39,159 nucleotides of DNA, taken from assembly GCA_900469625.1 (NCBI GenBank), contig UBXV01000039.1:9173-48331 (forward strand). Direction: 5' to 3'. The stretch's first letter is position 1. Each line of letters starts with the position of its first letter. The translations under genes were made by a program, and so were the position numbers. The DNA comes from Hyphomicrobiales bacterium. GTDB lineage: Bacteria; Pseudomonadota; Alphaproteobacteria; Rhizobiales; Rhizobiaceae. Shown here piece after piece: positions 28,934 to 37,488 of the stretch. The notes beneath the pieces were generated by a model. The model made no database searches. It worked only from the letters and a program-made list of their open reading frames with translations, and was not told where the DNA came from.

Positions 28934-30619
28934 ATGGAAGATGATTGGGCCGGTCCGATTTCGGCCGCGACCCGCCGCGACGTGTTGCGGCTGGTCTCGG
29001 CGGGCGTCATCGCAAATGTACTTTCCGGGTGTCGTCCAATTCTGCCGCCGGCTGGTGCATGCAATCTCAGTCATCCTGTTGTCGACGTCCACTGTCACTT
29101 TTTCAACGCGGCCGATGTGCCGGTCGAGGGGCTGGTGCGCTACGTGGCGCTGCGCGAGCCCAAACCCGACTTCAGACGCGCAGCCGACGCCGCCGAAGCG
29201 CGCGGGATCAGCAATGCACTCATCGTCTTTCTGGTCACGGCACTCGGTGATGTCGCCCCCAAGGCAAAGGACGAATTTGCAATCCTGAAACGACGGGCGC
29301 GCCGGCCGTCGGAGGCCGAGTTGGAGCGACGCAAGGACGAGCAACTGCGCACGGCCGTCCGACAGCTCGTGGGGCTCGCCGCCGGGCAACGCGTGTCGGG
29401 CATGGCGCGCAGCTCCGCCGAAACACCCGATTACGCCGGCCTTCTCAGCGAGTTGGGCGGCGAGGCGACGCTGCCGCGCACGTTTCAGCGGCGCTCGGGA
29501 CCTGTCGCAGAGGATGACGTTGATACTCTGGTCAAGGCCGCAAAGGCGCATGACAAGATCGGCACCTACCTGACCTTCGTGCGGCTGATGCAGGATTACC
29601 GCGAAGACCTGGCCGAGAGCTATATCAGGATCTTCGCGAGCAAATGCCGGCTGTCGCTGATCACGCCCAGTATTCTCGATTTCGAGAAGTCCATCGGCGG
29701 TCGCGCTTCGCCACAGCGTGACCAGATCGACGTCATGGACGAAGTCCAGCAACTGGTGACGAAGCGCACCGGCATACGCATGCACAGCTTCGTCGGCTTT
29801 GATCCGCACCGCGAAGCCCTGAGGCCAGGGTCGGCGATGACCAATATCCAGTATGCGATCATGGAAAAGGGGTTTGTCGGCGTCAAGATCTATCCGCCCA
29901 TGGGGTTCAAGGCCTGGGGCAACGCCGACCCTGCAATCGATGCAGCGCTAAAGCGGCTCTATGTCTGGTGCCGCGACAATGAGGTGCCGATCATGGCGCA
30001 TGCGGAAAACAGCATCGGCGCCGGCTGCGGCTTTGGCGAACTGGCGAGCCCTGCCTACTGGAAGAAACTGCTCGATACCAACCAGTACGACAAGCTGAGG
30101 ATCAATCTGGCCCATTTCGGCGCTTTCGACGAGGTTATCCGTCCCGGAGCGCCCACGGGCGTGATGGTGTCCTGTGCCAAGGACAAGTTCTCGGGTCCGC
30201 CGACCTGGGAAGACATCATCGGCAGAACGATCGATCATGGGCGTCGCCCAAACCTGTTTGCGGACCTGAGTTATCTCAGCGAACTCGTCAGCAGCGACGA
30301 CGCAACACTGCACCGAAAGATCCGTGCGTTGCTGGACAAATGGCTGGACGCTTACGATCCGGACGCCCGCCACCTCATGTTCGGCACCGATTGGTCGATG
30401 ATGGCGCTCGAGAGGAACTACAACGCCTATGTTCCAAGAATAAAGGACGAACTGACCTTGGCGGGCGTCAGCGAGGATCATCAGCAGAACATTTTCTGGC
30501 GGAACGCGTCACGTTTCCTCGGCCTCGATCGGCCAGGCAAGGCGCGCGACCGACTGATATCCTACTGCCGCAAGCGCGGCCTGGACCAGGGCTGGCTGTC
30601 GGAACTGGCGGTCGCTTGA
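28934..30619 (+). CDS. Tat-type lipoprotein, amidohydrolase-2-family metal-dependent hydrolase
   Basis: A 561-residue protein. The N-terminus combines a twin-arginine motif (TRRDVLRL) with a lipobox (VLSGC, Cys33), so it should be exported folded and anchored to a membrane. The rest is a TIM-barrel hydrolase of the amidohydrolase-2 type: His53 and His55 in VDVHCHFFN, VGVKIYPPMGF, a later metal His in MAHAENS, another in NLAHFGAF, and the terminal Asp in MFGTDWSMM. These residues predict a zinc-dependent hydrolase or decarboxylase. An insertion rich in Arg, Lys and Glu separates the first strand from the barrel (about residues 90-180). AGGAGGGG stands immediately upstream of ATG 28934. It is divergent from the cyclase gene, with a 172-base shared region. 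The substrate is unknown. Confidence 0.87.
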   Translation: MEDDWAGPISAATRRDVLRLVSAGVIANVLSGCRPILPPAGACNLSHPVVDVHCHFFNAADVPVEGLVRYVALREPKPDFRRAADAAEARGISNALIVFLVTALGDVAPKAKDEFAILKRRARRPSEAELERRKDEQLRTAVRQLVGLAAGQRVSGMARSSAETPDYAGLLSELGGEATLPRTFQRRSGPVAEDDVDTLVKAAKAHDKIGTYLTFVRLMQDYREDLAESYIRIFASKCRLSLITPSILDFEKSIGGRASPQRDQIDVMDEVQQLVTKRTGIRMHSFVGFDPHREALRPGSAMTNIQYAIMEKGFVGVKIYPPMGFKAWGNADPAIDAALKRLYVWCRDNEVPIMAHAENSIGAGCGFGELASPAYWKKLLDTNQYDKLRINLAHFGAFDEVIRPGAPTGVMVSCAKDKFSGPPTWEDIIGRTIDHGRRPNLFADLSYLSELVSSDDATLHRKIRALLDKWLDAYDPDARHLMFGTDWSMMALERNYNAYVPRIKDELTLAGVSEDHQQNIFWRNASRFLGLDRPGKARDRLISYCRKRGLDQGWLSELAVA

Positions 30620-30672
30620 AGAGAACCGGTCGCTGTGCGCATGGCGACCATCAGGCATGGCTGGTGCGCTCC

Positions 30673-30697
30673 GTCACGCGCAAAGACCGCGCGTGAC
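30673..30697. terminator. Strong hairpin downstream of the amidohydrolase gene
   Basis: GTCACGCGC (30673-30681) and GCGCGTGAC (30689-30697) form a perfect 9-bp stem with a 7-base loop. It lies 54 bases after the stop. No long T tract follows, so it may be a rho-assisted stop, an RNA-stability element or an operator for the downstream methyltransferase gene. Confidence 0.45.
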
Positions 30698-30875
30698 AGT
30701 CAATTCCATGGGCGCCCAGAGCTCCGGGTTCGACGCTATGCGCGATGCGCATGCGAAGCGCAGATCCGGGCTACTCCCTTTGTGACAGTTTCTACCCCAT
30801 TCTTGCAGATCGACCTCATCCCACGATGCCCCCTAGATTTCGCATGGGGACGCAATCGCGACGGAGGGGAACCAA

Positions 30876-32066
30876 ATGGCGCTGCCTGCTATCACCTGGA
30901 CACAGGAGGATCGCACCGCGATCGCTCGATCCGGCCGGCTCATGAAGGCCGTCCTGTCGGACGAGACAAGCCGACTGACGTCCTTGCTTCTGGGCAAGCC
31001 ACAGTCCCGAGAGGCGATCGAGGGGGAACTCGGCACAGCGGTCATAGACGATCTTGTGAGGTTCGGCGTCTTCGAACAGTCGGGCGCGGTCTTGCGTGCG
31101 CGGTTTCAGGCGCAGTCGCTTGGGGCGCACCTCGTCTTTTCGGATTTGCGACAGCCCATGCGCGTCGTGCGCAAGTCCGGTGATCGCGACAATTATGTCG
31201 ATCCGATGTGGGAAGGGCCAACACTGTCAAACCTGCTGGTGCGGGAACCCGTTGAGAGCGGATTGGACATGGGCTGTGGCTGTGGCGTCATCGCCCTGGC
31301 TATGTCGGGTTATTGCAGAAGGGTCGTCGCACTCGACGTCAACCCGCGCGCGCTCATGTTGACCAGCTTCAACATGGCGCTGAATGATGTCGGCAATGTC
31401 GAGGTGTTGCCGTCCGATCTCTTCTCCGCCGTCGAAGGTGCGACCTTTGACCGGATCGTTTTCAACGCACCGATCGGAATGGAGCTCAAGCCTCGCAACG
31501 CGTTGGAATCGGGCGAGCAAATCTTGATCCGTTTCCTCGGTGGGCTGGACAGGCATCTGAAGCCGGGCGGCCTGCTTCAGATGAACGTGTGCGTGAAAGA
31601 GTGGAGCAAGGCAAATCTGGCCACCAACCTGCGCACCTGGCTCGGAGGCAGCCACCAGGATTTTCAGAGCCTCTTTATCGAATTGTGGCGCGTGCAAAGT
31701 GGCCTCAAATTCTACATTCGCAGGTGGGTTGCGCCTTTTGTGTTGCCGCGACGATACGGCCGCCTTCTTCGCATCCGCCGTGGTTTGCTCGTTGTCGAAC
31801 GCAACGGGGTTGCGGTCCACGCAGAGACGGCTTCGACCTATGACACGTGGGCGGTACCCCTCGGTCCCCGGTTCGGAGCAACCCTGGTGCAATCGCTGAT
31901 GGCCTCGGTCCCGGGCAAGCAGCAAGCCGGTGCTTCCGCAACTGTCCTCAACAGCCTTCACGCGGACCAACACACGTTCGCTGGCTCTGTGTTGGCCACG
32001 ATCTTCGGAAAACTGCAAAAGGTTCAAGCGGCGGCGCTGCTTTGGCAGTGCGCGTTCATCGTGTGA
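30876..32066 (+). CDS. Class I SAM-dependent methyltransferase
   Basis: A 396-residue methyltransferase. The SAM-binding motif I is LDMGCGCGVIAL (residues 130-141, preceded by ESG), motif II is VALDVNPRAL (151-160), and the motif IV segment is FNAPIG (196-201) in place of the NPPY/F of HemK/RsmC-type enzymes. The N-terminal 100 residues resemble the small helical recognition domain of methyltransferases that act on proteins, RNA or natural products. The C-terminal 170 residues are less conserved. GGAGGGGA stands just upstream of the ATG. It lies 256 bases downstream of the amidohydrolase gene on the same strand, with a strong hairpin between them, so it may have its own promoter. The substrate is unknown. 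Confidence 0.85.
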   Translation: MALPAITWTQEDRTAIARSGRLMKAVLSDETSRLTSLLLGKPQSREAIEGELGTAVIDDLVRFGVFEQSGAVLRARFQAQSLGAHLVFSDLRQPMRVVRKSGDRDNYVDPMWEGPTLSNLLVREPVESGLDMGCGCGVIALAMSGYCRRVVALDVNPRALMLTSFNMALNDVGNVEVLPSDLFSAVEGATFDRIVFNAPIGMELKPRNALESGEQILIRFLGGLDRHLKPGGLLQMNVCVKEWSKANLATNLRTWLGGSHQDFQSLFIELWRVQSGLKFYIRRWVAPFVLPRRYGRLLRIRRGLLVVERNGVAVHAETASTYDTWAVPLGPRFGATLVQSLMASVPGKQQAGASATVLNSLHADQHTFAGSVLATIFGKLQKVQAAALLWQCAFIV

Positions 32067-32174
32067 CGAACGCTTTGTGGCGTGCCGCCGTTGCGCGGCG
32101 CGATGGGCGACACTGATGAGCGGCAATTGGACCGCCGGAGCCGTTGCCCGCCGAAGCGCGCGCCGCGGCATTTG

Positions 32175-33632
32175 CTAAGCGCCTGTCAGGTTCTCATCCA
32201 GAGGCACGGCCATTTCCAGCACCGAACCTGCCACTCGGTATTTGAAAGACAGGGTGCCACCCAAGCTTTCGACGCGCTGCCGCAAGCCGTCTATTCCCAT
32301 TCCGCCCTTAGTAGCCCCCGATTTGGGCGTTGCGATCGTGCCCCCCTCGTCGTGAACGCGCACCACGAGCGAACCGTCCGTGAAACGGCATTCGACGTTC
32401 GGCGCACGGGCACCCGCATGTTTGTAGGAGTTGTTGAGACCCTCTTGCAGAAAGCGGAAGACGCAGGTCTTGATGGGTGTGGGGAGGCTGAGGTCCATCT
32501 GGGGCATGTCCAACGCAACCTTTGCGCCCGTTCTTGCCTCATGAAGACGGATGACGCGGCCGACAATCTGTCCCAGGTCCAGGCGCTCGATATCAGGAAG
32601 CAGAAGCGCCTTTGCGATCATGCGAATTTCGTTCAACGAGTCGTCCAGGGTTTCGGCAATGACCTGAAGAGCCGCCTCGCGCCCCGCCTTTGTCTTCGAT
32701 CGCTTCGCGGTTTCGAGTTGCAATACGGCAAAACCGATCAGTTGTGCCGGACCGTCGTGAAGGTCAGCCCCGATCTGACGCGCCAGTTTTTCGTTCGCGT
32801 CCGTCAGCCTCATCGTGGCTAGGCGCGCACGGTCGCTGAGGACGCGCACCTGATCAGTAACGCGCTCGGCTTCGGCGGCTCGCTGAAGCAGCTTGTTGCG
32901 TTGTGTTTCAATGGTGGCGCTGCCGCGCCGCACGATGCCGAAGAGGCAAAACAGGATCAGCGCAGACGCACCCGCAACGATCAGCCAACTGCTCAGACGG
33001 ACTTCGAACATCTCCTGCGCAAGGAGGGCGCTTTCTTCCTGGATTTCCGCCACGGCCACGATTGCGCCGTCGTCGGCCACTCGAACCGGGCTGTAGATCT
33101 CAAGATACGGTGTCGTGAACGCCCGCGTCTTATGTTCGTCGGCGTTCAGATCTGTAAAGTCCGACACGACATTGCCTTGCCGCGCCTCGACCAGCCCTGG
33201 CGGTGGATCGAAACGGTTGCCGATCAGTTCAGGCGACGTCGAGTAGACGATGGTGCCGTCGGCCCGCCATAACTCGAGATGCGGGAAACGCATTCGGAAT
33301 TCATCGTCGAAGAACACCTGGTCGAGGGCGTCTTTCGACGATTGAGAGAGAGTTCGCCCCGTTGCCAGTTCGTCGGCAAATGGCGACAGAATACTTTGCA
33401 TGAAAAGCGCGGATGCCGCCGCCCGATCCTTCAACGTGTCCTTGGACACCTGCTCGGCAATCAGATGACCGGCGATTGCCGCGGCGATCACGATAAGGAT
33501 GCCGCTCGCAACGACGAACTGGAAAGCCAGGGTGCGCTCGGCAAACCAGTCCTGCCACCAGCCCGGTCCGCGCCCGCGCTGCTGGCTTTCTCGTGGTGAC
33601 GAACTCAACCCCACTTTCGACATTTCATGCAT
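32175..33632 (-). CDS. NarL/UhpB-type membrane sensor histidine kinase (orphan)
   Basis: A 485-residue sensor kinase of the HisKA_3 class. Two transmembrane segments (about residues 35-57 and 215-238) enclose a periplasmic, Cache-like sensing domain with the motif LELWRADGTIVYSTSPELIG. A coiled linker leads to the dimerisation domain, IGADLHDGPAQLIGF, with phospho-acceptor His292. The ATPase domain has LQEGLNNSYKHAGA and GGMGIDGLRQRVESLGG. ATG 33632 has GAGG seven bases upstream; ATG 33668 lacks a site. No LuxR-type response regulator is adjacent in this window, which is unusual because these kinases are normally paired. It converges on the methyltransferase gene. Confidence 0.92.
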   Translation of the reverse strand: MHEMSKVGLSSSPRESQQRGRGPGWWQDWFAERTLAFQFVVASGILIVIAAAIAGHLIAEQVSKDTLKDRAAASALFMQSILSPFADELATGRTLSQSSKDALDQVFFDDEFRMRFPHLELWRADGTIVYSTSPELIGNRFDPPPGLVEARQGNVVSDFTDLNADEHKTRAFTTPYLEIYSPVRVADDGAIVAVAEIQEESALLAQEMFEVRLSSWLIVAGASALILFCLFGIVRRGSATIETQRNKLLQRAAEAERVTDQVRVLSDRARLATMRLTDANEKLARQIGADLHDGPAQLIGFAVLQLETAKRSKTKAGREAALQVIAETLDDSLNEIRMIAKALLLPDIERLDLGQIVGRVIRLHEARTGAKVALDMPQMDLSLPTPIKTCVFRFLQEGLNNSYKHAGARAPNVECRFTDGSLVVRVHDEGGTIATPKSGATKGGMGIDGLRQRVESLGGTLSFKYRVAGSVLEMAVPLDENLTGA

Positions 33633-33769
33633 GGTGCGCCCTCGGCTCCGCCGCCAGCATTGAACCATGGTTGATACGCGTTGAGAAAGGAAATTCCGTT
33701 ATGCCCGGACACGACGAAAGCAACATATCTGGGCACGAACCGACCATCGCCGTGGCCGGGGCAACTCGC

Positions 33770-35074
33770 TCAATGGCTATGGTATTTGTCGGTAACGGAC
33801 GCATGGCTATGCCGGTATCCGCCTGCTACCGATACCGCCCCAACGAGGTGGGGGTGCGACGCTTCGAGGTTGGTATGCACGTGGCTATCGTCCCGCTCAA
33901 CCGACGGCCACAAGGCCGCGGCCGCGATCGCGCCAAGTGCCGTGATCACCGCCAGCACGCCATAGGTCGCCCAAAGCCCGATTGTGGCCCCGAGCCAACC
34001 GGCGAGCGGATAGGTGATCAGCCAGCAGCCGTGCGATAGGGCAAACTGCGCCGCAAAAAGGGCGGGACGATCTTCGGATGCCGCCGAGCGGCGAAGGATA
34101 CGACCGGAAGGTGTCAACACCAGTGAGTAGCCCACCCCGATCACGGCCCATAGCGCAACCATTGACCAGTAGGAATCGACCAACAGGCCGGTGACGAGCG
34201 CGATCACCAGGACACCCGTGCCTGCAAGCATGACGGAGCGATCCGGTGTGATCTTGAGCAGGCGCGGCAGGAAAATTGCGGCGATCATGGACCCGAGGCC
34301 AAAGGCCGCCAGCGCGATGGCGGTGAACCGCTCTCCCAGCGCGTAGGTCCCTTGCACCAGCACGACGGTATTGACGAGAACCATGGAGCCGCCGGCAGCG
34401 ACAGCGAGGTTGAGGGCCAGAAGGCCCCTGAGGCGTGGCACTGCCAGGTACAGCTTGAGACCGCGCGTGGTTCTTTCATAGATGCTGCGCGGCGCCGACG
34501 GTTTCGGATCGGGCAACAGGACCGAAACGACCAGAGATGCGGATGCAAGGAAACCGACCACTGTCCCGAGGTAGAGATTGTGGTAGCTCATCACCGCCAG
34601 AAGGATCGCGGCGAGCAAGGGGCTGCAGACCTTTTCAAGATCATAGGCCAGCCGCGATAGCGACAGTGCGTTGGTGTAGTCGTCTTCGTCCACGAGAACG
34701 TCAGGGATTGTCGCCTGAAACATCGGGGTGAAGGCGGCGGAGGCAGCCTGCAGGACGAAGATCAGCACATATGCCTGCCATACCCCCGTCACGAACGGTA
34801 GACAGAGCGCGACCGCGGCTCGAACAAGATCGAGCGACACCAGCATCGCCCTGCGTGGCAGCTGTTCGGTAAAGGCGGTGGCGATGGGGGCGACCACGAC
34901 GTAGGCGATCATCTTGATGGCAAGCGCGGTCCCGAGAACGGCCCCGGCGTTGCCATCGGCCAGCTGGTATGCCTGCAGCCCTAAAGCGACGGTTGCAAGA
35001 CCGGTTCCAAGCAGCGCAATGACCTGGGCGAAAAAAAGGTGCCGGTAGGTCCGGTTCTTGAGAACTGCAAGCAT
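33770..35074 (-). CDS. nreB: MFS exporter with His-rich tail, NreB-like (probable nickel efflux)
   Basis: A 434-residue major facilitator with about twelve hydrophobic segments. The N-terminus (LAVLKNRTYRHLFFAQVIALL) and the His-rich cytoplasmic tail, with eight His in about the last 40 residues (SHVHT, SHPHL, YRHSHAS, KYHSH), match nickel exporters of the NreB type. Such proteins pump Ni2+ (and perhaps Co2+) out by proton antiport. The ATG at 35074 has AGGAG seven bases upstream; the longer frame to 35269 runs into the repressor gene. It lies 110 bases downstream of the metal-sensing repressor on the same strand, with a strong hairpin between. Nickel is the most likely metal but is inferred. 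Confidence 0.85.
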   Translation of the reverse strand: MLAVLKNRTYRHLFFAQVIALLGTGLATVALGLQAYQLADGNAGAVLGTALAIKMIAYVVVAPIATAFTEQLPRRAMLVSLDLVRAAVALCLPFVTGVWQAYVLIFVLQAASAAFTPMFQATIPDVLVDEDDYTNALSLSRLAYDLEKVCSPLLAAILLAVMSYHNLYLGTVVGFLASASLVVSVLLPDPKPSAPRSIYERTTRGLKLYLAVPRLRGLLALNLAVAAGGSMVLVNTVVLVQGTYALGERFTAIALAAFGLGSMIAAIFLPRLLKITPDRSVMLAGTGVLVIALVTGLLVDSYWSMVALWAVIGVGYSLVLTPSGRILRRSAASEDRPALFAAQFALSHGCWLITYPLAGWLGATIGLWATYGVLAVITALGAIAAAALWPSVERDDSHVHTNLEASHPHLVGAVSVAGGYRHSHASVTDKYHSH

Positions 35075-35141
35075 TTCGCTGCTCCTGGCCCTGGGTCGAC
35101 GACCCCAAAGTGGCGTTTGAAATTCACAGGCAAGTTCCACA

Positions 35142-35173
35142 CGCAGTTTGCAGGTACGGGCCTGCAAGCTGCG
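35142..35173. repeat. Intercistronic 13-bp inverted repeat between repressor and exporter
   Basis: CGCAGTTTGCAGG (35142-35154) and CCTGCAAGCTGCG (35161-35173) are complementary at 12 of 13 positions around the 6-base loop TACGGG. There is no T tract on the minus strand after it, so a plain intrinsic terminator is unlikely. An mRNA-processing or stability hairpin, an attenuator or a second operator before nreB are alternatives. Confidence 0.6.
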
Positions 35174-35184
35174 TCTGGCTATCG

Positions 35185-35466
35185 CTAAAGATACTTCGTG
35201 ATCGTCTTGAACGCGTCGATCGTCTGCCTTTGCTCTCGATCGACTGGGCCGATCGTTTCTTCGAGGCAATGGTCGAGGTGGTCCTGGATCAGCGTGCGCT
35301 TGGCGTTGGTGATCGCCTTTTCGACCGCGTGCAGCTGTTGTGCGATGTCAAGGCATGGTCGACCGGCATCGATCATGGCGATGACACTTTTCAAATGTCC
35401 TTCCGCACGCTTCAGGCGCTTGACGATTTCCGGGTGCGTATCGTGTCGATGTGTGTGTTCTGTCAT
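35185..35466 (-). CDS. nreA: CsoR/RcnR-family metal-sensing repressor, NreA-like
   Basis: A 93-residue all-helical metal-responsive repressor that leaves its operator when it binds metal. Counting from MTEHTH, the ligand positions are Cys38, His63 and Cys67, the C-H-C spacing known for copper CsoR and for nickel-sensing InrS. An N-terminal His cluster (EHTHRHDTH) resembles the extra ligand of RcnR and InrS and favours nickel or cobalt over copper. KRLKRAEGHLKSVI is the typical first helix. ATG 35466 was chosen over a TTG six bases upstream; AGGT lies about nine bases before it. It precedes the His-tailed exporter, which it should repress together with itself. Confidence 0.88.
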   Translation of the reverse strand: MTEHTHRHDTHPEIVKRLKRAEGHLKSVIAMIDAGRPCLDIAQQLHAVEKAITNAKRTLIQDHLDHCLEETIGPVDREQRQTIDAFKTITKYL

Positions 35467-35476
35467 GAGCAACTAC

Positions 35477-35497
35477 CTATCCACCTGGAGGGGATAG
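35477..35497. promoter_or_regulatory. Candidate operator of the metal-sensing repressor
   Basis: CTATCC (35477-35482) and GGATAG (35492-35497) are perfect inverted arms separated by nine G/C-rich bases (ACCTGGAGG). It lies 11-31 bases before the repressor ATG. An AT-containing palindrome around a G/C tract is the usual architecture of CsoR/RcnR-family operators. Confidence 0.5.
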
Positions 35498-35686
35498 TTC
35501 AATCCGGAAATTTACGAAAATGCTCGCTTCGGGGGAAAGGCCGCTTGATTTTATCAGCGCATTCTCGATCTCCAGAGAAAACCACCGCTGACTATTTCCC
35601 GATCGAAAGGGGATTGCCGGGCAAAAGACGAGCCGATAGCCGCTGATGGCGACGTCATCGATGGGCACGATCGCAGGGAAGGGGGC

Positions 35687-35884
35687 ATGCGTTCGGGACG
35701 CGACGCGTTACTACAGTGTCGGCGTTGCGGCATCGTATGCCGGCCAAACCACCCCGCCTGTCGTTGCCATTGTGGTGCATTTGAGTTTCGCGGTCACCTT
35801 TTACATTACAGTGGCATGCAGGCGCTTTTGGCGAACCATCTCGGCGTTGCATGGATGCATTTCCTCTCCCGTTCGGCCCTTTGA
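35687..35884 (+). CDS. Possible Cys-rich zinc-ribbon-like small protein
   Basis: A 65-residue frame with a strong purine-rich ribosome-binding site (AGGGAAGGGGG) directly before its ATG. Residues 11-29 hold six Cys in the pattern C-x2-C-x3-C-x6-C-x-C-x-C (QCRRCGIVCRPNHPACRCHC), like a zinc ribbon or rubredoxin-type knuckle, followed by GAFEFRG. The remaining 35 residues are unremarkable. It lies between the nickel pair and the Old Yellow Enzyme gene, where no other gene covers the DNA. It could be a metal-binding microprotein linked to metal stress, or a chance frame. I recognise no family. Confidence 0.38.
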   Translation: MRSGRDALLQCRRCGIVCRPNHPACRCHCGAFEFRGHLLHYSGMQALLANHLGVAWMHFLSRSAL

Positions 35885-35967
35885 AACTGTAGTCTCGCTG
35901 CCAAGCCGGCGAGAGCTTCGCAGGAACCGGCTTCGCCGAATCCTGTTGATGCGTGTGGAGAACAATC

Positions 35968-37074
35968 ATGAGCGGAACCAGACTTTTCTCGCCCTTCGAA
36001 ATGGGCTCCCTTGCACTGCGAAACCGGGTGGTCATCGCTCCGATGTGTCAATATTCGGCGACGGACGGCGAGATGACCGACTGGCATCTCATCCACCTCG
36101 GCAATCTGGCGATGTCGGGCGCAGCCGTGCTGACCATCGAGGCGACGGCAGTCCTGCCTGAAGGCCGCATTTCCTACGGCGATGTAGGGCTCTATTCGGA
36201 TGCCTGTGAGCGCGCGATGGGCCGGGTTCTGGACGGGGTCCGGCGTTGGTCGGACATGCCGCTCGCCATCCAGCTCGGCCACGCCGGGCGGAAGGCCTCG
36301 AGCGAAGTCCCTTGGAAAGGTGGAGGGCAGATTGCTCCCGACAGCGAAGGCGGCTGGAAGACCGTTGCACCGAGTGCCGTGCCGTTCCGCGACAATTATG
36401 ACCATCCAGTGGCCCTCGATCGCGCCGACCTCGCACGCGTAAGGTCGGCATTCGTTGACGCGACACGGCGTTCCGCTGCACTCGGGCTGGACGCTGTGCA
36501 GATACATGGCGCCCACGGCTATCTCCTGCACCAGTTCCTTTCGCCGTTGTCCAACCATCGCACCGACGAGTATGGCGGTTCGCTGGAAAACCGCATGCGC
36601 TTTCCACTCGAGATCTTCGACGCCGTTCGGGCGGCATTTCCGCCTGAGCGACCGGTCACGATGCGTCTATCGGCGACCGATTGGGCTGACAAAGGCTGGG
36701 ACATCGAGCAGACGATCACCTTCTGCCAGGCGCTGGAGGGGCGGGGGTGCTCGGCCATTCATGTCTCGTCGGGCGGCCTTGCATATCACCAGCAGATCGC
36801 AATCGGCCCGAGCTATCAGGTCCCCTTTGCGCGCGCCGTCAAGAACAATGTGACGATCCCGGTCATTGCCGTTGGGCTCATCACCGAGTTCGAACAGGCG
36901 GAAGCCATCCTCACGATGGGCGATGCCGATCTCGTCGCGATCGCCCGCGCAATCCTCTACGATCCCCGCTGGCCCTGGCATGCTGCCGCGCATTTCGGCG
37001 AGAAAGTTTGGGCGCCAGACCAGTATTTGAGGTCGCAACCGAGCCAACTCCGCCATCTCTTTGATCGAAAATAG
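35968..37074 (+). CDS. Old Yellow Enzyme, YqjM-type NADPH:flavin ene-reductase
   Basis: A 368-residue FMN-dependent TIM-barrel reductase of the thermophilic-like or YqjM class, which reduces activated C=C bonds of enals, enones, nitro compounds and similar electrophiles with NADPH. Class markers are Cys27 and Tyr29 (APMCQYSA), QLGHAGRKAS, the substrate-binding His pair in QIHGAHGYLLHQFLSP, and the FMN-phosphate region VIAVGLI with VAIARAIL. Length fits the family. The ATG at 35968 has GGAG seven bases upstream. It is monocistronic in this window. A plausible role is electrophile or oxidative-stress detoxification. Confidence 0.94.
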   Translation: MSGTRLFSPFEMGSLALRNRVVIAPMCQYSATDGEMTDWHLIHLGNLAMSGAAVLTIEATAVLPEGRISYGDVGLYSDACERAMGRVLDGVRRWSDMPLAIQLGHAGRKASSEVPWKGGGQIAPDSEGGWKTVAPSAVPFRDNYDHPVALDRADLARVRSAFVDATRRSAALGLDAVQIHGAHGYLLHQFLSPLSNHRTDEYGGSLENRMRFPLEIFDAVRAAFPPERPVTMRLSATDWADKGWDIEQTITFCQALEGRGCSAIHVSSGGLAYHQQIAIGPSYQVPFARAVKNNVTIPVIAVGLITEFEQAEAILTMGDADLVAIARAILYDPRWPWHAAAHFGEKVWAPDQYLRSQPSQLRHLFDRK

Positions 37075-37488
37075 ACGCCAAGGTCGCAGCGCTGAAAGCT
37101 CGGCTAGCATGTGAAGAAAGCGCGTTAATATGCGTGTTATATTAGACAAACTGTTAGATGTCTTATCTTCAGTCGGCTAAGATCGAAGTCCGCATTCAAT
37201 AGCGGCGCGCTTGATGCGGGATATGCTCGGCTGGAGCAGGGTTCTGTGTCGTTTGTCGTGATCGGCGTCGACATGTCGTGGGCATTCACCTGGTCGAAGG
37301 ACGACCCGACGGCCGCTCGCGACGACACCATCGATATCGCGCGGTCGTTGGTAGGGCGGGCAGGTGAGGGCGCGGTGACCAAGGTTGGTCATGGTCGCAA
37401 TCTCGTAATCAACGTAGGGGTTTGCCGGTAGTACCTTTACCCTTCACTGAGGCAGTTAAAAACGCGGCGCCTCCTGGACACCCGCCTC
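37075..37488. other. Intergenic region without a convincing gene
   Basis: The first third (about 37120-37190) is AT-rich, with a weak inverted repeat AGACA/TGTCT. Short frames on both strands look only marginally protein-like (for example on the plus strand from about 37230 to 37431) and lack family features. No terminator of good quality is visible after the Old Yellow Enzyme gene. Confidence 0.4.

Noticed and set aside
28934-30619. The amidohydrolase as the ACMS decarboxylase missing from the 3-hydroxyanthranilate pathway
   Set aside because: It is the same superfamily, but the protein is about 560 residues with a Tat/lipobox leader, whereas ACMS decarboxylase is a cytosolic protein of about 335 residues, and it lies 25 kb from the dioxygenase.
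35923-35947. EcfG promoter before the Old Yellow Enzyme gene
   Set aside because: GGAAC-N16 is followed by TGTT, not CGTT, and it would start transcription only about 20 bases before the ATG.
37177-37431. Possible remnant of a LysR helix-turn-helix (LLQPSISRIKRA) on the minus strand
   Set aside because: Only about 15 residues look similar, with nothing recognisable before or after in any frame.
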